Origin: DATNBT01 sp964579765
GTDB taxonomy: Bacteria > Acidobacteriota > Vicinamibacteria > Vicinamibacterales > CAVVIG01
Length of the DNA: 33,106 nucleotides
Assembly (NCBI GenBank): GCA_964579765.1
Contig: CAZOIK010000335.1
Coordinates: 1-33,106 of the forward strand
Direction: 5' to 3'
Every line of letters starts with the position of its first letter. The stretch's first letter is position 1. Both the position numbers and the translations under genes were made by a program. Shown piece after piece: positions 6,829 to 14,958 of this stretch. Below the pieces are notes generated by a model. The model worked only from the letters and a program-made list of their open reading frames with translations, was not told the DNA's origin and ran no database searches.

Positions 6829-9477
6829 CTACGTATCCGCGAGCCGTCGTCCGAAGATCGGCTCGCCCGATCGAGCGACGTAGAGACCGTACGCAGCCAT
6901 GGCGGCCACGAGGACGATGAGCGACACGCTCGTCGGCGCGTAGAGCTTCGAGAAATCCGCGGTCAAGCCGCCGTAGCTGAGGATGTTGTTCACGAGGAAC
7001 GCCACGGCCTGCGCGAACACACCGAAGTAGACGAGCACGGCCATCGAGATCGCCGCGACGACGATCGCCGAGGGGACGTTCACGACGAGCTGCTCCGTCC
7101 CGACGGTGGCGGTGAGCAGGACGGTGAGCATCGCTCCGGCGATGGCCGCGGCAATCACGGTGCGCTTGACGACCAGTCGCGCGAAGACGAACGCCAGCGT
7201 GACCAGCATCGCGTAGGTGAGCACGGCCTGCGGGATGTCGAGCAGGGCGGAGAGGGCGTACCGCGTCCCAAGCAGGAACTCGAAATTCGTGGTGCGCGGC
7301 GGAAGCGGCGCGTAGCCGAAGAGCCGCGGCGCGACGACGCCGAATATGCGGGTCGCCGCGAGGACGATGCCGGTGGCGACGCCGACCAGGATGTCGCGGC
7401 CGACGCGAGGGTCACGCAGGCGTCCGGCGAGCACGCGCGTCCACGAGACGAGAATCTCTGGGCGATAGCGGCGGACGTACGGCTCGAGCGCGACGTACGT
7501 CAGCCACAGCGTGGCCGCCTTCAGCAGCTCCGGCGCGATCAGCGAGTCGCGGAAATGGCGGAACTCGGTCATCGGATCGAGCGCGTGTGAGGCGCCGAGG
7601 ACCCAGGAGGCGACGCTCAGGCCGAAGACGAACACGGTGACGCGCGTCGCACCGCGGCGATCGCCGCGGCCGTTCCGGACGTTGTGTCGCGCCAGAAGCA
7701 GTCCGCCCACAAACAACAGGATCACGATGAGGAACCCGCCGAACCGCAGAAGGCCGACGCCCGCGCCCCGGAGCAGCTCTTGATCCATGCGCGGTCGGCG
7801 CGTCCACGGTCCCACGACCTGGAAGAACGACACGCGCCCGCGGTACGCGCCGGCCTCGACGCGGAGCTCAATGTCCGGCTGGGCGGGCAGCGGGCCGAGC
7901 CATGCGCGCCGTTCGTCGGCAAAGACGTTGGGCACCCACAACGACGGCGCCGCATGGAATTGCGCCATGTCGAGCCCCGCCGCCTGGAACACGCGCGTCC
8001 ACTCCACCGGCGTCGATTCCCCTGGGGAGGCGTCGTCCACCTGTGGCGGGGCGACGTTGAACTGCGTCAACCGGCCTTCCGTGTCCACGACCATCGCGAC
8101 CATGTTCGACACCGTCAGGGGCGGATCGCCGAAGCTCGGCGCCCACGCACCAGACTGGGGCTCGAGCTCGCGCGGACTCGTGCGATACCAGAAGCGTAGT
8201 GAGGGAAACGCTCCCGTTGACAGCGAGTCCCACCGCGACGGCGACGGATCCGTGCGCAGCTTGTAGGTGAAGTAGTCCTGCAGCACGAAGTAGCCGCGCG
8301 CGGTGTCGATCGGCCGCTCGGTATACCCCAGCTGGGAGACGATGTCGCGGGCGTGATCCTCGAGAGCGTCTGCGCTCCGGTCGAGCGGGATCGCCGAGAT
8401 GAGCAGCGCGCGATCGGCCAGCGCGGCCAGTCCCAGCAGTCCGGCGATGACGGCCGCGAGGAGCGCGACGCCGACCGGCGCGCTCACGCCTCTTGTCTCG
8501 CCGGCGGCCGCGACCATTTCCGGCGACGGCGTTTCTCCAGCCGCGAGCGCCGCCGCCAGCGGATCGCCGCCAGGCAGCGCCGCCGCCACGGCGATCACGG
8601 AGCCGGGACGCAGCTCGGCGTCTTCTTCGAGGCACCGCAGGATCACGCGCTCTACGGCCGGATCGAGATCGCGCACGACGGAGGTCGGCATCGCGAGCGT
8701 CCGCGTCTCGTGCAGGTGCATCAGCTCGTTGAACGTTTTTGCCTCGAACGCGCGCCGGCCGGTGAACATCTCGAAGAGCACGAGGCCGAGCGCGTAGATG
8801 TCGGTCTTCACGGATGCCGGGCCGCCGGCGAGCAGTTCGGGGGCCATGTACTGCGGCGTGCCGGCGCGCGAGGTTTTGACGTCGGCCGCGGCCACGGCGA
8901 GCCCGAAGTCCGTGATGCGGACGTTGCCGTCGCCGTCGATCATCACGTTGGCAGGCTTGAGATCGCGATGCAGCACGCCGCGTTCGTGCGCCGCGGCGAG
9001 GCCCGCGCAGAGCTGCCGGGCGATGTCAACGGCCTTGTCCTGCGGCAGCCGCCCGATCCGGCGCAGCAGCGTCGCCAGGTCCTCGCCGTCCACGTACTCC
9101 ATCGTCAGAAACCGGCGGCCTTCGTGGTCGCCGAGATCGTAGAGACGACAGACGTTCTTGTGCGACACTTGGCGCGCCACGCGCAGCTCGGCGTGGAATT
9201 GCGCGAGGCGATCCGGATCGGACGCAACGCCGGCGGGCAGGAACTTGAGCGCGACCGGCTGGTCGAGCGTCAGGTCGTCGGCGCGGTACACCTCGCCCAT
9301 GCCGCCGCGTCCCAGGAGCGAGACGAGACGATAGCGTCCGGCAATGATGGCGCCCGGGGCGAACGGCAGCGAGGACGGCGTCGGGGTGACGCTCGACGGA
9401 AGGCGCGTCGCGGCGCGGCTGGCGGCGATCGTCAGGTCGTCGAGGTTGTCGTGATCGCCGGGGCGATTGCCCGCCAC
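6829..9477 (-). CDS. Membrane Ser/Thr protein kinase with large uncharacterised C-terminal membrane region
   Basis: The protein has 882 residues. The N-terminal Hanks-type kinase domain (about 48-300) is complete: GRGGMGEVY (57-64), the ATP lysine K78, HRDLKPANV (H170-D172), DFG (190-192) and APE (212-214). The RD pair suggests control by activation-loop phosphorylation. A membrane span lies at about 333-356 and is followed by about 215 residues likely outside the membrane. The rest is a multi-span region (roughly 575-597, 612-632, 650-667, 696-716, 745-769, 773-833, 850-868) with a polar motif ALEPYVRR (663-670). I recognise no named domain in residues 360-882. The GTG start is supported by TAGAAT six bases upstream. 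The gene converges on hrpB and stands alone in its orientation. Confidence 0.9.
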   Translation of the reverse strand: MAGNRPGDHDNLDDLTIAASRAATRLPSSVTPTPSSLPFAPGAIIAGRYRLVSLLGRGGMGEVYRADDLTLDQPVALKFLPAGVASDPDRLAQFHAELRVARQVSHKNVCRLYDLGDHEGRRFLTMEYVDGEDLATLLRRIGRLPQDKAVDIARQLCAGLAAAHERGVLHRDLKPANVMIDGDGNVRITDFGLAVAAADVKTSRAGTPQYMAPELLAGGPASVKTDIYALGLVLFEMFTGRRAFEAKTFNELMHLHETRTLAMPTSVVRDLDPAVERVILRCLEEDAELRPGSVIAVAAALPGGDPLAAALAAGETPSPEMVAAAGETRGVSAPVGVALLAAVIAGLLGLAALADRALLISAIPLDRSADALEDHARDIVSQLGYTERPIDTARGYFVLQDYFTYKLRTDPSPSRWDSLSTGAFPSLRFWYRTSPRELEPQSGAWAPSFGDPPLTVSNMVAMVVDTEGRLTQFNVAPPQVDDASPGESTPVEWTRVFQAAGLDMAQFHAAPSLWVPNVFADERRAWLGPLPAQPDIELRVEAGAYRGRVSFFQVVGPWTRRPRMDQELLRGAGVGLLRFGGFLIVILLFVGGLLLARHNVRNGRGDRRGATRVTVFVFGLSVASWVLGASHALDPMTEFRHFRDSLIAPELLKAATLWLTYVALEPYVRRYRPEILVSWTRVLAGRLRDPRVGRDILVGVATGIVLAATRIFGVVAPRLFGYAPLPPRTTNFEFLLGTRYALSALLDIPQAVLTYAMLVTLAFVFARLVVKRTVIAAAIAGAMLTVLLTATVGTEQLVVNVPSAIVVAAISMAVLVYFGVFAQAVAFLVNNILSYGGLTADFSKLYAPTSVSLIVLVAAMAAYGLYVARSGEPIFGRRLADT

Positions 9478-9483
9478 GCCGCG

Positions 9484-9489
9484 ATTCTA
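9484..9489 (-). promoter_or_regulatory. Putative -10 hexamer of the kinase gene (leaderless geometry)
   Basis: Read on the minus strand this is TAGAAT, six bases (CGCGGC) before the GTG start, with no Shine-Dalgarno in between. The -35 position would fall in the arm of the 9504-9562 palindromic element, and only a weak match is seen there. Confidence 0.4.
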
Positions 9490-9503
9490 TCGCGCGGAGA
9501 ACA

Positions 9504-9562
9504 TGTAGTGCAGACCTTCAGGTCTGCGCCGGCAACCGGCAGGCCTGAAGGCCTGCACTACA
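9504..9562. repeat. Complete nested palindromic element (three hairpins)
   Basis: The outer arms are TGTAGTGCAG and CTGCACTACA. The left arm holds GCAGACCT-TC-AGGTCTGC, the centre holds GCCGG-CAA-CCGGC (9528-9540) and the right arm holds AGGCCT-GA-AGGCCT. The T/A changes in the left arm are compensated within that arm, which keeps its hairpin intact. The element occupies the divergent gap between the kinase and amidohydrolase genes. It is the intact relative of 6765-6819. I see no transposase in the window that could mobilise it. Confidence 0.88.
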
Positions 9563-9563
9563 C

Positions 9564-9567
9564 GAGG
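9564..9567 (+). promoter_or_regulatory. Ribosome binding site that fixes the amidohydrolase start
   Basis: GAGG (within ACGAGGTGG) lies eight bases before ATG 9576. It overlaps an in-frame GTG at 9567, so that GTG is unlikely to be the start. Confidence 0.6.
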
Positions 9568-9575
9568 TGGCACGC

Positions 9576-10601
9576 ATGGCTGACACTCGCCGCGACTTCC
9601 TGACGACACTCGGCCTGGCAGGCCTTGGCGCACTCGCGGTGGAGTGGCCAATGGTGGCGCAGCCCGCGGGGCCACGGCGCATCGACGTCCACCATCACGT
9701 GGTGCCGCCGACGCTGCTCGCGGCGCTCGCGGAGCGCAAGCTCGCGACGCCCGACATGATCAGCTGGTCCGTGTCGCGCACGCTCGACGACATGGACAAG
9801 GCCGGCGTGGCGACGGCCGTCGCGTCGGTGACGTCGCCGGCCGTCAGCTTCGCCGAGCCCGAGCTCGCGCGTCGTCTCGCGCGCGAGGCCAACGAGTGGA
9901 TGGCCGGACTCCGCCGTGACCATCCGGGCCGGTTCGGGTCGTTTGCGATGCTGCCGATGCAGGACATCGACGCCAGCCTCCGCGAAATCGAATACGCACT
10001 CGACACGCTCAAAGCCGACGGCATCGGCCTGCTGACGAGCTACGGCGACAAGTGGCTGGGCCATCCGATGTACACGCCGATCGTGAACGAGCTCAACCGG
10101 CGCAAGGCGATTCTCTACACGCACCCGACGCTCGCCAACTGCTGCCGCGGTCTCGTGCCCGACGTCGCGCCGACCGTGATCGAGTTCGGCACGGACACCT
10201 CTCGCACGATTGCCGACATCGTCTTCAGCGGTACGGCGGCGCGATGCCCGGATCTGCGGTTCATCTTCTCGCACGCCGGCGGCACGGTGCCGTTCCTCGT
10301 CGAGCGCTTCGTGCAGGCGCCGGTCATCAACAAGAGCCTGGCGTCGCGCGTGCCGAACGGCGTGCTGCACGAGCTCACGCGCTTTTACTACGACACCGCG
10401 TGGGCGTACACACCCGCGGCGCTGTCGTCGCTGACGAAGCTCGTGCCCGTGTCGCAGATCGTGTATGGGTCGGACTATCCGTATCGTCTGGGTCCGGATA
10501 CGGTGAATGGACTGCTGGCGTACGGATTCGGCGAGCGCGAGATGCAGGCGATTGGCCGCGGCAACGCCGTGAGGCTGATGCCGCGGCTGGCCACTACTTG
10601 A
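9576..10601 (+). CDS. Tat-exported amidohydrolase (ACMSD / amidohydrolase_2 family)
   Basis: The protein has 341 residues. The N-terminus (TRRDFLTTLGLAGLGALAV) is a twin-arginine signal. The remainder is an amidohydrolase_2 TIM barrel. Metal and active-site residues in ACMSD/resorcylate-decarboxylase order are H39xH41 in DVHHHV, H183 in YTHP, H233 in FSHAGG and D300 in GSDYP. Relatives decarboxylate or hydrolyse aromatic or lactone-type acids through a zinc or manganese centre; the substrate here cannot be told. Tat export suggests the protein folds and takes up its metal in the cytoplasm before export. Its 3' end overlaps the convergent MBL gene by 8 nt, so the stop codons of the two genes lie within each other. 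Confidence 0.85.
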   Translation: MADTRRDFLTTLGLAGLGALAVEWPMVAQPAGPRRIDVHHHVVPPTLLAALAERKLATPDMISWSVSRTLDDMDKAGVATAVASVTSPAVSFAEPELARRLAREANEWMAGLRRDHPGRFGSFAMLPMQDIDASLREIEYALDTLKADGIGLLTSYGDKWLGHPMYTPIVNELNRRKAILYTHPTLANCCRGLVPDVAPTVIEFGTDTSRTIADIVFSGTAARCPDLRFIFSHAGGTVPFLVERFVQAPVINKSLASRVPNGVLHELTRFYYDTAWAYTPAALSSLTKLVPVSQIVYGSDYPYRLGPDTVNGLLAYGFGEREMQAIGRGNAVRLMPRLATT

Positions 10602-11517
10602 TCTCGTCGTACGCGATCTGCAGGTTCGTCTTCGCGCCGCCGAACGCGGGATTCACGCTGACGACGTAGCCCTTGTACTTCGGATCCAGTTTGTATTCGG
10701 ACGCAGCCTGGTCCACGGTCTTGCCGGCTTTCTTTTCCTTCTCCGCGAACGCGACGAACTCGCTCAGGAACTGCTGATACTGCTTCAGGTCGTTCCACGT
10801 CGAGGTCGGGATGTGGCCGTTGATGATGGTGTCCACGTTCTTCACGGTCGCGATTGCCTTGCCGAGCGTCTTGGGACCCTCGACGACGCTGCCGCCGTTG
10901 CCCGTGTCCACGTACGGCAGTGCCTTCCATGCGAACGTATCGCCGACGTGCATCGTTCGCAGCGCCGGGAACACGACGAACGCGTCGCCGTTGGTGTGCG
11001 CGCGGCCGAAGTAATAGAGATCGATCTCGTCCTTGCCCGAGCCGACCTTCATCGTGTCCTTGTACGTCTTCTTCGGCAGGAACTGCGCCTTTGCGCCCTT
11101 GAACTCGTCCATTCTGGACATGTTCGTCTTCGTGTTCTCCTGGACGATGTTCTCGATGCTCGCCCCGAAGAACTCGTTGCTGCCGGTGTGATCGTTGTGC
11201 GTATGCGTGTTGATGATGCGCGTGATCGGCTTGTTCGTGACGCTCTTCACGCGATCGACGATCGTCGGCCCGAACCCTGGCAGCTTCGCGTCCACGAGCG
11301 TCACGCCGCCGTCCGTGATGAACACGGCGACGTTTCCGCCGCTGAACGCCGACGTGTCCTCGGCGCCCGATCCGGTGATCACGTACAGGTTGTCCTTGAT
11401 CTTCTCGATCTTGGTCGCCGCGATCGCCTTGGCGGAGGGTCCCGGCGCCTGGCCGGACACCACGAGCGACAGCCCGCCGACCGCGATGAGGGCGCCGAGT
11501 ACGATCGCGCGCTTCAC
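10594..11517 (-). CDS. Exported metallo-beta-lactamase-fold hydrolase, second tandem copy
   Basis: The protein has 307 residues with a Sec-type signal peptide (MKRAIVLGALIAVGGLSLVV). The two-metal centre is complete: HTHNDH (105-110), H174 in GRAHTNGD, D193 in HVGD and H235 in NGH. It closely resembles the preceding gene throughout (IEKIKDNLYVIT, INTHTHNDHTGSNEF, YYFGRAHTNGDA), so the pair is a tandem duplication. Its GTG start overlaps the preceding stop (GTGA), which is translational coupling. The expected place of action is the periplasm or cell surface. The substrate is unknown; the fold serves lactamases, glyoxalase II and lactonases. The C-terminal part (about 240-307) is specific to this family and has no motif I can name. 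Confidence 0.88.
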   Translation of the reverse strand: MKRAIVLGALIAVGGLSLVVSGQAPGPSAKAIAATKIEKIKDNLYVITGSGAEDTSAFSGGNVAVFITDGGVTLVDAKLPGFGPTIVDRVKSVTNKPITRIINTHTHNDHTGSNEFFGASIENIVQENTKTNMSRMDEFKGAKAQFLPKKTYKDTMKVGSGKDEIDLYYFGRAHTNGDAFVVFPALRTMHVGDTFAWKALPYVDTGNGGSVVEGPKTLGKAIATVKNVDTIINGHIPTSTWNDLKQYQQFLSEFVAFAEKEKKAGKTVDQAASEYKLDPKYKGYVVSVNPAFGGAKTNLQIAYDEIK

Positions 11518-12446
11518 TTGCCGAGCTCCTTGTAGGCGGTGGCGATGTTGCCCTTGTAGCCGCCGAACAGCCCGTTGGCCGGGGCGCTCATGCCCATCGC
11601 CGCGAATTTCTCAGGCACTTTGTAGTCCTCGCCCGCCTGCTCGGCCGTCTTGCCTTTCTTGATCTCGTCCTTCACCCACGCCACGAAGGCGTTGTTGAAG
11701 TCAGCGTAGTTCTTGAGGTCGGCCATCGTCATCCGCATGTTGGCGTGGCCGGTGATGATCTCGTCCACGTTCTTGATGGTCTTCGAGGCGTTCTCGAGCG
11801 TCTTGCCGTACTCGACGGCGCTGCCGCCGTTCATCGTGTCGATGATCGGCGTGGTCTTCCCGGCGAACGCATCGCCCGCGTGCATGACGCGGAGGGCCTT
11901 GAACACCACCCACGCGTCGCCGTTGGTGTGCGCCCGGCCGAAGTAGTAGAGGTCGATCTCCTCGTTGCCGCTCCCGATGATCAGGCGGTCCTTGAAGGTC
12001 GTCTTCGGCAGGTAGGCCGCCTTGGCGCCTTTGAATGCGTCCATCTTCATCATGTTCGCCTTGGTGTTCTCGTGGGCCACGATCTCGATCGACGGGTGCC
12101 AGAACTCGTTGCTCCCGGTGTGATCGCCGTGCGTATGCGTGTTGATGATCTCGACGACGGGCTTGTCGGTGACCGTCTTGATCTTGTCGAGAATCGCCTG
12201 CCCCCAGCCGGGCAGCTTCGTGTCAACGAGCACGACGCCCTTGTCGGTGATGAAGGCCGCCGAGTTGCCGCCGCCGCCGGTGATCTCGTAGAGGTTGTCT
12301 TTCACCTTTTCGATCTGCGCGACGGGCGGCCCCTGCGGCCCGCGGCCCTGTCCTCGTCCGCGACCCTGAGGCGCCTGCAGTCCCGCGGCGGCCAACGAGA
12401 GCCCGCCAATCGCAATCAGTCCACCGAGCAGAGCGATACGCTTCAT
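11514..12446 (-). CDS. Exported metallo-beta-lactamase-fold hydrolase, first tandem copy
   Basis: The protein has 310 residues. ATG 12446 is chosen because it has GGGGGA upstream, overlaps the permease stop (ATGA) and begins a clear signal peptide (MKRIALLGGLIAIGGLSLAA). The frame is open further upstream, but that part shadows the permease gene. A Gly/Arg/Pro/Gln-rich linker lies at about 25-41. The metal ligands are HTHGDH (104-109), H173, D192 and H234, so a dinuclear zinc-type centre is complete. The copies differ at places that may set specificity: EIVAHENT here against ENIVQENT in the other copy. The substrate is unknown. Coupling to a HupE/UreJ-like permease suggests a link to metal supply, which is inference. 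Confidence 0.88.
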   Translation of the reverse strand: MKRIALLGGLIAIGGLSLAAAGLQAPQGRGRGQGRGPQGPPVAQIEKVKDNLYEITGGGGNSAAFITDKGVVLVDTKLPGWGQAILDKIKTVTDKPVVEIINTHTHGDHTGSNEFWHPSIEIVAHENTKANMMKMDAFKGAKAAYLPKTTFKDRLIIGSGNEEIDLYYFGRAHTNGDAWVVFKALRVMHAGDAFAGKTTPIIDTMNGGSAVEYGKTLENASKTIKNVDEIITGHANMRMTMADLKNYADFNNAFVAWVKDEIKKGKTAEQAGEDYKVPEKFAAMGMSAPANGLFGGYKGNIATAYKELGK

Positions 12447-13525
12447 GACAGTCCCCCTGGAAAGAACACCCGCTGCACGAACCAGAACGTGCCTGCGGCA
12501 ATCACCACGATCGATCCCGCGAACGCAAGATGCCGGCGCGACCACTCGCTGCGTTGCCGCAGCATTGTAAACGCCGTCGCCACCAGGACAACGACGAAGA
12601 GCTGACCGATTTCGACGCCTATATTAAAGGAGAACAGCGACCAGCCGAGCGCCCGCCGCGGCAGGTCCATTTCGCGCAGCACGTTGGCGAACCCGAAGCC
12701 GTGGATGAAGCCGAAGGTGAACGCGATCCACCCCCGGACGTCGCGCCCGCCGCTCGCCAGCAGGTTGTCCGCCCCTACGTAGACGATGCTCAGCGCGATG
12801 GCGGGCTCGATGATCCGCGCCGGCGGCGTCACGATGTTGAGCGCGGCGAGCGACAGCGTGATGCTGTGCGCGACGGTGAACGAGGTCACGACCACCAACA
12901 GCTGGCGGATCGAGCCGCCGAGGAGCAGCAGGCCGATCAGGAACAGCAGGTGGTCCGGGCCAATCAGGATGTGGTGGACGCCGGCCGGCACGAACTTCTC
13001 GATCACCGCGAACACGCCTTGTCGCGATCCCGCGAAGTAGTCGAGATGCGGATGCGCGCCGTCGAGGATCATCTGCGACGTCAGCGTGTCGCCTTCGTAC
13101 ATGTTGACGAACGTCTGGTGCATCGGGTCGTACGGGAACATCGCGGCGTTCACGGACACGGAGCCGGGCGTCGCCCGGACGGGATAGGTGAGATGAAACC
13201 GCAGCGACTGCCGATCGCGCAGGATTTCCGTCTGGCCCCACTGCGGCATCAGCACGCGGCCGTCGGCGGCAACGCTGAGCCGCGGCGCGAGCATGGCCTG
13301 CATGGCGCGCTCGCGCTCGCCGACGAACGAGGCGTCGAGGAGCCGGTCGGGTGGCGAGAGCTGCAGATCGTGCGCGAGGTCGTAGATATGCGCGACGAGC
13401 GACACCTCGACGGCCGACGGCTGGAGCTGCACGTCGAGATAACTGAACGGCACTGGATGCGCGGACGCCGCTCCGGCCGGCAGAAGCAGACCGGCCAGCA
13501 GGGCCGCGACACGGAACCGGCGCAT
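12443..13525 (-). CDS. HupE/UreJ-like membrane permease with extracytoplasmic N-terminal domain
   Basis: The protein has 360 residues. A signal peptide (1-22, ending ASA|HPVPFSY) leads into about 150 residues of soluble, beta-rich sequence. Six or seven membrane spans follow from about residue 170. The HupE/UreJ pattern is clear: GVHHILIGPDHLLFL (H184, H185, D191, H192), FTVAHSITLSLAAL (H220), EPAIALSIVYVGADN and FGFIHGFGFANVL (H275). These membrane His/Asp residues are the expected metal ligands; family members are associated with nickel or cobalt uptake. No hydrogenase or urease gene is in the window. It is the first gene of a coupled three-gene operon with two MBL-fold enzymes, which makes zinc or another transition metal a plausible substrate, but this is not proven. 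TACCAT nine bases before the ATG may be a -10. Confidence 0.85.
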   Translation of the reverse strand: MRRFRVAALLAGLLLPAGAASAHPVPFSYLDVQLQPSAVEVSLVAHIYDLAHDLQLSPPDRLLDASFVGERERAMQAMLAPRLSVAADGRVLMPQWGQTEILRDRQSLRFHLTYPVRATPGSVSVNAAMFPYDPMHQTFVNMYEGDTLTSQMILDGAHPHLDYFAGSRQGVFAVIEKFVPAGVHHILIGPDHLLFLIGLLLLGGSIRQLLVVVTSFTVAHSITLSLAALNIVTPPARIIEPAIALSIVYVGADNLLASGGRDVRGWIAFTFGFIHGFGFANVLREMDLPRRALGWSLFSFNIGVEIGQLFVVVLVATAFTMLRQRSEWSRRHLAFAGSIVVIAAGTFWFVQRVFFPGGLS

Positions 13526-13591
13526 GGGCAGCCAATGGTAGCCGACGTTTCGGCCATACTGGAAGCGCCCAGGGAGGGCGGCCTATCGCAC
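13526..13591. promoter_or_regulatory. Divergent promoter region, permease operon / SpoU methyltransferase
   Basis: These 66 bases separate two divergent genes and must hold both promoters. On the minus strand TACCAT (13540-13535) is a possible -10 for the permease. On the plus strand CATACT (13555-13560) is a possible -10 for the methyltransferase. It is followed by AGGGAGGG (13571-13578), a purine-rich ribosome-binding candidate about 13 bases from the ATG, which is longer than usual spacing. Confidence 0.4.
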
Positions 13592-14455
13592 ATGCCGGAC
13601 ATCCGTGTTGTCGTCATCGACGGCCCTGACGATCCCCGCGTCGCCGACTATCGTGAGATCGGCGATCACGATCGGCTCGTCGCGCGCGGCCTCTTCGTGG
13701 CCGAGGGCCGCTTGGTCGTCGAACGGCTCCTCGACGATCGCGTCCACATTCAGTCGCTTCTCCTGAACCGCGCGGCGCTCGAGGCGCTCCGGCCGCGTCT
13801 CGAGACGCTTGGCCGCGAGACGACGACGTTCGTGGCCGCCACTGAGGACTTCGAGGCTCTGACCGGCTTCCCCCTCCATCGCGGCTGCCTCGCGCTTGCC
13901 GAGCGACCGGCGCCGCGCCTGCTCGACGACCTGCTGATGCGCGCGCAGTCGATCGTCCTGCTCGAGAATGTGGGCAACCCCGACAACGTCGGGGGCGTCT
14001 TCCGCAATGCCGCCGCGTTCGGCGCTGGCGCCGTCGTGCTGAGCCATGGCTGCGCGGATCCGCTGTACCGCAAGGCAATTCGCACGTCGATGGCCGCGAC
14101 GCTCCGCGTGCCGTTTGCGTCCGTGCCGTTTCCGGACCTGTGGGGCGAGGCGCTCGCGCGCGTCCGCGCGGCGGGCTTTCACCTCGTGGCGCTGACGTTG
14201 TCGGATGGTGCGATCGACATCGCCGAGTTCGCCGCCCGGGCTCGCGCGGGGCGGTTCGCGCTGCTTCTCGGCACCGAAGGCGGCGGACTGAGCGCCGAGG
14301 CCGAGCAGGCCGCAGACAGCCGCGTCAGAATCCCGATCACCTCCGTCGTCGATTCCCTCAACGTCTCGGTGGCGTCGGGCATCGCGCTCCACCGGCTCTT
14401 GCCGGGCGCGACCCGCGATCAGGCTACGGCAGCAGCGAGGCGAGCGTCGGGCTGA
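13592..14455 (+). CDS. TrmH/SpoU family RNA 2'-O-methyltransferase
   Basis: The protein has 287 residues starting at ATG 13592; the frame is open far upstream, but that part is antisense to the permease. An N-terminal substrate-binding portion (about 25-100; HDRLVARGLFVAEGRLVVER) precedes a SPOUT knot domain with all three motifs. These are NPDNVGGVFRNAAAFGA (motif 1, with the conserved Asn and Arg), LLLGTEGGGLS (motif 2) and IPITSVVDSLNVSVASGIAL (motif 3). The enzyme transfers a methyl group from SAM to a ribose 2'-OH in tRNA or rRNA; the target nucleotide cannot be assigned from sequence. The 3' end overlaps the convergent Uma2 gene by 32 nt. Confidence 0.92.
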   Translation: MPDIRVVVIDGPDDPRVADYREIGDHDRLVARGLFVAEGRLVVERLLDDRVHIQSLLLNRAALEALRPRLETLGRETTTFVAATEDFEALTGFPLHRGCLALAERPAPRLLDDLLMRAQSIVLLENVGNPDNVGGVFRNAAAFGAGAVVLSHGCADPLYRKAIRTSMAATLRVPFASVPFPDLWGEALARVRAAGFHLVALTLSDGAIDIAEFAARARAGRFALLLGTEGGGLSAEAEQAADSRVRIPITSVVDSLNVSVASGIALHRLLPGATRDQATAAARRASG

Positions 14456-14951
14456 ACGCGGGCAGTACCGACGAGCGAATCGCCTCGTCGCGGCCCATCG
14501 AGCGCCTCTCCGGCATCGCACCGCCGAAGTCAACGATGATGACGCGCTCGGCGACCGGATCGACCAGCCAGCACTCGCGGACGCCGTACTGCCGGTACCA
14601 CCCGAGCTTCTCCGTCCGATCGCGCCCCGCCGTTGGCACGGACAGCACTTCGACGACGAGATCGGGCGCGCCCCACACCTGATCGCGGACGATCGCGGCA
14701 CGCTCGTTTGACACGAACAGCACGTCGGGCTGGAGGATGAGCGCTCGGTCGGCGTCGAGGACGACGTCGATCGGCGCCACGGCAATCCTGCCGAGCGCGG
14801 CGCGCTCGACATGATCCGCCAGCACACGCGCGATCTTCAACACGACTTCCTGGTGCGAGAAGAACGGCGCCGCCGGCTCTCGCAGGATGCCGTACGTCAG
14901 CTCGCGCGGCTGAGTGGTTTCGTACGAATCGAGATACTCCCGCGTTGTCAT
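14424..14951 (-). CDS. Uma2 family (DUF820) putative PD-(D/E)XK endonuclease
   Basis: The protein has 175 residues from ATG 14951; the frame runs further upstream, but only this start gives the usual short family N-terminus (MTTREYLDSYETTQPREL). The Uma2 core is present: ILQPDVLFVS, APDLVVEVLS with the acidic Asp and Glu of the nuclease site, a downstream KLGWYRQYGVRECWLVDP with the Lys, and a final beta-strand. The fold is that of restriction-type nucleases; no biological role is established for the family. A possible ribosome-binding AGGA lies in the palindrome just upstream, so the repeat supplies its translation signal. It converges on the SpoU gene with a 32-nt overlap. Confidence 0.85.
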   Translation of the reverse strand: MTTREYLDSYETTQPRELTYGILREPAAPFFSHQEVVLKIARVLADHVERAALGRIAVAPIDVVLDADRALILQPDVLFVSNERAAIVRDQVWGAPDLVVEVLSVPTAGRDRTEKLGWYRQYGVRECWLVDPVAERVIIVDFGGAMPERRSMGRDEAIRSSVLPAFSPTLASLLP

Positions 14952-14958
14952 CGGCGAC

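Noticed and set aside
6793..7590. Plus-strand frame of about 265 codons opposite the kinase gene
   Set aside because: It is a low-complexity Arg/Glu/Asp/His-rich shadow of the kinase membrane region and begins within a palindromic element.
12530..13591. Long plus-strand extension upstream of the SpoU methyltransferase
   Set aside because: It is antisense to the HupE/UreJ-like permease, which has clear family motifs. The methyltransferase homology begins at about 13592.
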